64,000 nucleotides of DNA from Apus apus (taxonomy: Eukaryota > Chordata > Aves > Apodiformes > Apodidae), in NCBI RefSeq assembly GCF_020740795.1, contig NC_067291.1, forward strand, positions 11,908,780-11,972,779. Reading direction: 5' to 3'. The translations under genes were made by a program, and so were the position numbers. Shown one piece after another: positions 62,201-64,000 of this stretch. The notes below the pieces were generated by a model. It did no database searches. It was given only the letters and a program-made list of their open reading frames with translations, and was not told where the DNA came from. Each line of letters begins with the position of its first letter. The stretch's first letter is position 1.

Positions 62201-63204
62201 GTAAATCCATATCTTTGCAAGCCTTTTTCCCTGATATTAAGAAAAGGCTTGTGCCCTCTGTATGTGAAACTCTACTCTCAGTGGTAATAGCAATACCCAG
62301 ATTTTATAGTATATGTTTTATCCATATGCTGTAAAATTGCTTTTACATTGGCTCAAAATATTGTTATGCCTATTCCCCCAAGACTAAACTAAAGACTTAA
62401 GGAAATAATTGGGTATTGCTTATTTTGAAAGCAGAATCTGATCCACAGTCTCTAACTTTATGAGAAATGAACTGCTCTAGGGTCATCTTGTCTGAGTGCT
62501 GTATTTTTCACCTTGGCTCTTATTTATGCAAAGCTAGAGAGAACTGAGTGTCTCGTGTTAGTCACAGTCCTAATAGTGTTACATATCATGGACTGTTGTC
62601 CTGCTACAGTTATATTTGGGCACTGTTTCTGTAAGGATGTTGGTGGGAACTTTGCCACTGATATCACTGGAAGCAACCTCACTTTGCCAGCGCAGATAAT
62701 TTTAAAGCAAATCTACATAATGAAAATTATTTTAGATAGAGCCCTATTGTTTTGATGACATGACCTTAAGCACATTAAAGTCAGTAGAATGATTCCTAGT
62801 GCTTGAACGAGCAGAGTTTGGGCTTGGTTTGAGCAGCAGAGACAAAGAAGGCAGTTGCTTTCTTGCAGTTGTGAATATGATTGTAGTTATCGCTTAAATT
62901 CAACTTTCAGCAGTCGACACTATTCAACTAACAGCTGAACTTTCAGTTTCCAAGTTCATTGTTGACACCATTTTACTGTGATGTAAATAGGTGGCTTCTG
63001 CAAACACTTACGAATTGTCTTTTGCTGATCTTTGCATCTTCAATTTACAGGCACGCTTTCCCAAGATTTTGAAATTTATTTTTATATGTTCTAAGCAGAT
63101 TTAGAATGAGAGATGAGAGAAAAATTACTTCATTTGGGTTAAATCAGGTCTGAAATTTGCATTTAACTAATTCTTAAGTAATAACTTGCAGTATGCTAGG
63201 CTAG

Positions 63205-63262
63205 TGACTGCACTTGATTATCTTAAAGGGCTTTTCTGACCAAAATCATTCTATGATTCTCA
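63205..63262 (+). mobile_element. CR1 3' end fragment
   Basis: gattatcttaaagggctttt, then ctgaccaaaatc, then attctatgattct follows the CR1 3' terminus almost word for word (gatgatcttaaaggtcttttccaacc...attctatgattct). The upstream part is too diverged to trace. Confidence 0.7.
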
Positions 63263-64000
63263 TGCAGAGCATGCACCACAGAAAAAGAATCCTTGAGTCA
63301 CACATGAGTTCTGTCCCTGGAAGGACTTCTGGTTCAGTCTTTCCTGTTGTCTTGTCATCTCACTTGTAAGTTCCCTGATGAAATCTGACAGTCATGTTCA
63401 GTGTTTCAGGTTCTTTTCTGAAGAAAAGGTTTGCTTTCATCAGTTCAGTGGAGACCTTTTTCTTTTTTAGAAGAAATGACATTTATAGTTTAATTCTGGT
63501 TTGAAAAGCTGGCCCCTTAGTTTAATATTAATAATTAAATAATTGGCCTGGTTTCCAAAAATGCTGAGCTGCTGGCAGCTTCTTTGGAAACTCAGTTCAC
63601 TTGCGAGGTCTGAATATTTCAGAGCGTCTAGCATTAGGAAGTTGTTTTTTTAAATCTTGGCCATGACAAAAGCTAATTTGAGTCTTCCTAGATATTTATT
63701 CTTTAGGATATCTGAAGTTCTGAACTGCTCATGTGACTTTGTTTATCTGCTAACACGCTTCTTCATGTTGTAATGAAGCTGGACTGCCATGCTCTAACAT
63801 ATTTGTGCTGGAGTCCTTGAAAATCCATTAAACTGAACTGCTACTTAGCTGGTATATTACTTCCCTGGGGCATAAATCATATGCTGCTGCAGCTCAGGAG
63901 GCAGATATTTAACTTGGATTCAACTGGAAGGCACACATTTTGGTATATGATTGGACTTGCCATGCATACTAATCTGACAAACATGTTTTTTACAACTCAT

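Larger units (their letters stand above)
40502..64000 (+). other. ADAMTSL3: Probable ADAMTSL3 intron (runs off right edge)
   Basis: 23.5 kb with no exon recognised on either strand. No cysteine-rich thrombospondin-repeat frame is visible. The longest open frames (53,658-54,062 on -, 55,181-55,582 on +) resemble nothing I know. It holds old CR1 fragments near 48,370 and 63,205, a short TTGTGATAAT tandem repeat and several AT-rich palindromes. Confidence 0.65.

Noticed and set aside
1-64000. CRISPR arrays, operons, phage or tRNA/rRNA genes
   Set aside because: None seen; the window is intron-rich vertebrate DNA.

Overview
This is vertebrate nuclear DNA, most likely from a bird. Long AT-rich introns surround short exons with canonical GT/AG junctions. 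The recognisable interspersed repeats are few and belong to the CR1 LINE family, with its typical ATTCTATGATTCT-like 3' ends. There are no prokaryotic operons. Three genes can be read by splicing the frames by eye.

Positions 1-14,120 (+ strand) hold most of SH3GL3 (endophilin-A3). Seven coding exons cover the protein from about residue 39 to the stop; the first ~38 codons lie left of the window. The message ends at a poly(A) signal at 14,097. Tail-to-tail with it, 14,900-30,110 (- strand) holds a complete nuclear lamin gene. Its eleven coding exons join without any frame break into a predicted 589-residue protein. The exon sizes follow the vertebrate lamin plan (126, 171, 126, 221 and 108 nt exons match LMNA as I recall it). 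The C-terminus is a polybasic, double-cysteine CaaX tail. This ending, the ~590-residue length and the position beside SH3GL3 fit the fourth vertebrate lamin, lamin LIII (L3/B3), which is known from fish and amphibians and missing from mammals.

Positions 30,111-38,640 are intergenic, between the divergent starts of the lamin gene and the next gene. They contain one CR1 copy and a nearly perfect 23-bp minisatellite. A CpG-rich island (about 38,650-39,470) and a short signal-peptide exon (40,427-40,501, + strand) are best read as the promoter and first coding exon of ADAMTSL3, SH3GL3's neighbour in other amniotes. From 40,502 to the end I see no further exon, so this is probably one very long first coding intron.

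The three genes act in different processes: membrane curvature and endocytosis (SH3GL3), nuclear lamina (lamin), and extracellular matrix (ADAMTSL3). Their adjacency is synteny, not a pathway. The most interesting material is in and around the lamin gene: its tail, its TATA-containing promoter, and possible alternative exons and an alternative start in intron 1.
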